A stretch of DNA of 12,124 bases. Source: Prevotellaceae bacterium (GTDB lineage: Bacteria; Bacteroidota; Bacteroidia; Bacteroidales; Bacteroidaceae). The notes under the pieces were generated by a model. The model ran no database searches, was not told where the DNA came from, and worked only from the letters and a program-made list of their open reading frames with translations. The position numbers and the translations under genes are program-made. The stretch lies in NCBI GenBank assembly GCA_022508685.1, contig JAFLUS010000027.1, positions 1 through 12,124 of the forward strand, read 5' to 3'. Below are positions 12,121 to 12,124 of this stretch, in pieces. Positions within the stretch are counted from its first letter, which is position 1. Every line of letters starts with the position of its first letter.

Positions 12121-12124
12121 TTGA

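Larger units (their letters stand above)
11610..12124. other. Divergent intergenic region, 515 bases, AT-rich
   Basis: No gene is supported here. The stretch is much richer in A and T than the coding DNA and separates the leftward ten-gene run from a rightward transcription unit beyond the edge. It contains one promoter in each direction, a perfect inverted repeat, a palindromic direct repeat, an array of TTAACA-type half-sites and a hairpin-rich segment, each listed separately. Confidence 0.85.

Noticed and set aside
1..12124. Mobile element, prophage or defence system
   Set aside because: No transposase, integrase, terminal repeats, nuclease or toxin-antitoxin pair was found; every gene falls into a metabolic, envelope or glycan family.

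Overview
The window looks like a chromosomal piece of a Bacteroidales bacterium, most likely Prevotella or a close relative. The evidence is: TAnnTTTG-type -7 promoter boxes at both ends of the right-hand intergenic region, gut/oral Bacteroidetes protein families (SRPBCC protein next to argH, CSDD-type lipoprotein, PL11 lyase with a short C-terminal sorting-like tail), and weak or absent Shine-Dalgarno sequences. Coding DNA is GC-rich and the only long non-coding stretch is AT-rich. The genus is an inference; no rRNA or tRNA is present to confirm it.

Layout: all ten genes lie on the minus strand, so transcription runs from right to left. In transcription order they are: a linker-type lipoprotein (11609-10869), pyrE (10854-10222), a secreted GH30 glycoside hydrolase (10225-8729), a secreted PL11 rhamnogalacturonan lyase (8694-5785), an SRPBCC-fold protein (5744-5271), argH (5255-3912), an aldo/keto reductase of the YghZ/Gpr type (3915-2944), a Rieske-like lipoprotein with four cysteines in place of the usual Cys/His ligands (2931-2386), a Wzx/MOP-type polysaccharide flippase (2369-870), and a glycosyltransferase that runs off the left edge (860-1). 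No gap between genes exceeds about 40 bases, two junctions are ATGA stop/start overlaps (pyrE/GH30 and argH/aldo-keto reductase), and no intrinsic terminator is visible, so the set could be one long transcription unit.

Functionally it mixes nucleotide and amino-acid synthesis (pyrE, argH), detoxification (aldo/keto reductase), pectin breakdown outside or at the cell surface (PL11, GH30), envelope lipoproteins, and surface-polysaccharide assembly (flippase, glycosyltransferase). The two pectin/glycan enzymes have no SusC/SusD genes beside them and sit between genes that I recall as near neighbours in other Bacteroidales (pyrE, SRPBCC gene, argH).

The right end (11610-12124) is a divergent intergenic region. 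It holds a leftward promoter for the ten-gene run, a perfect 23-base inverted repeat, two copies of a palindromic TGGAGTGCACT element, a dense array of TTAACA/TGTTAA half-sites, and a near-consensus rightward promoter followed by about 80 bases able to form several hairpins. The gene or RNA served by that promoter lies beyond the window. I see no mobile element, CRISPR array, tRNA or rRNA, and no clearly novel multi-gene system. The most unusual items are the all-Cys Rieske-like lipoprotein and the regulatory DNA at the right end.
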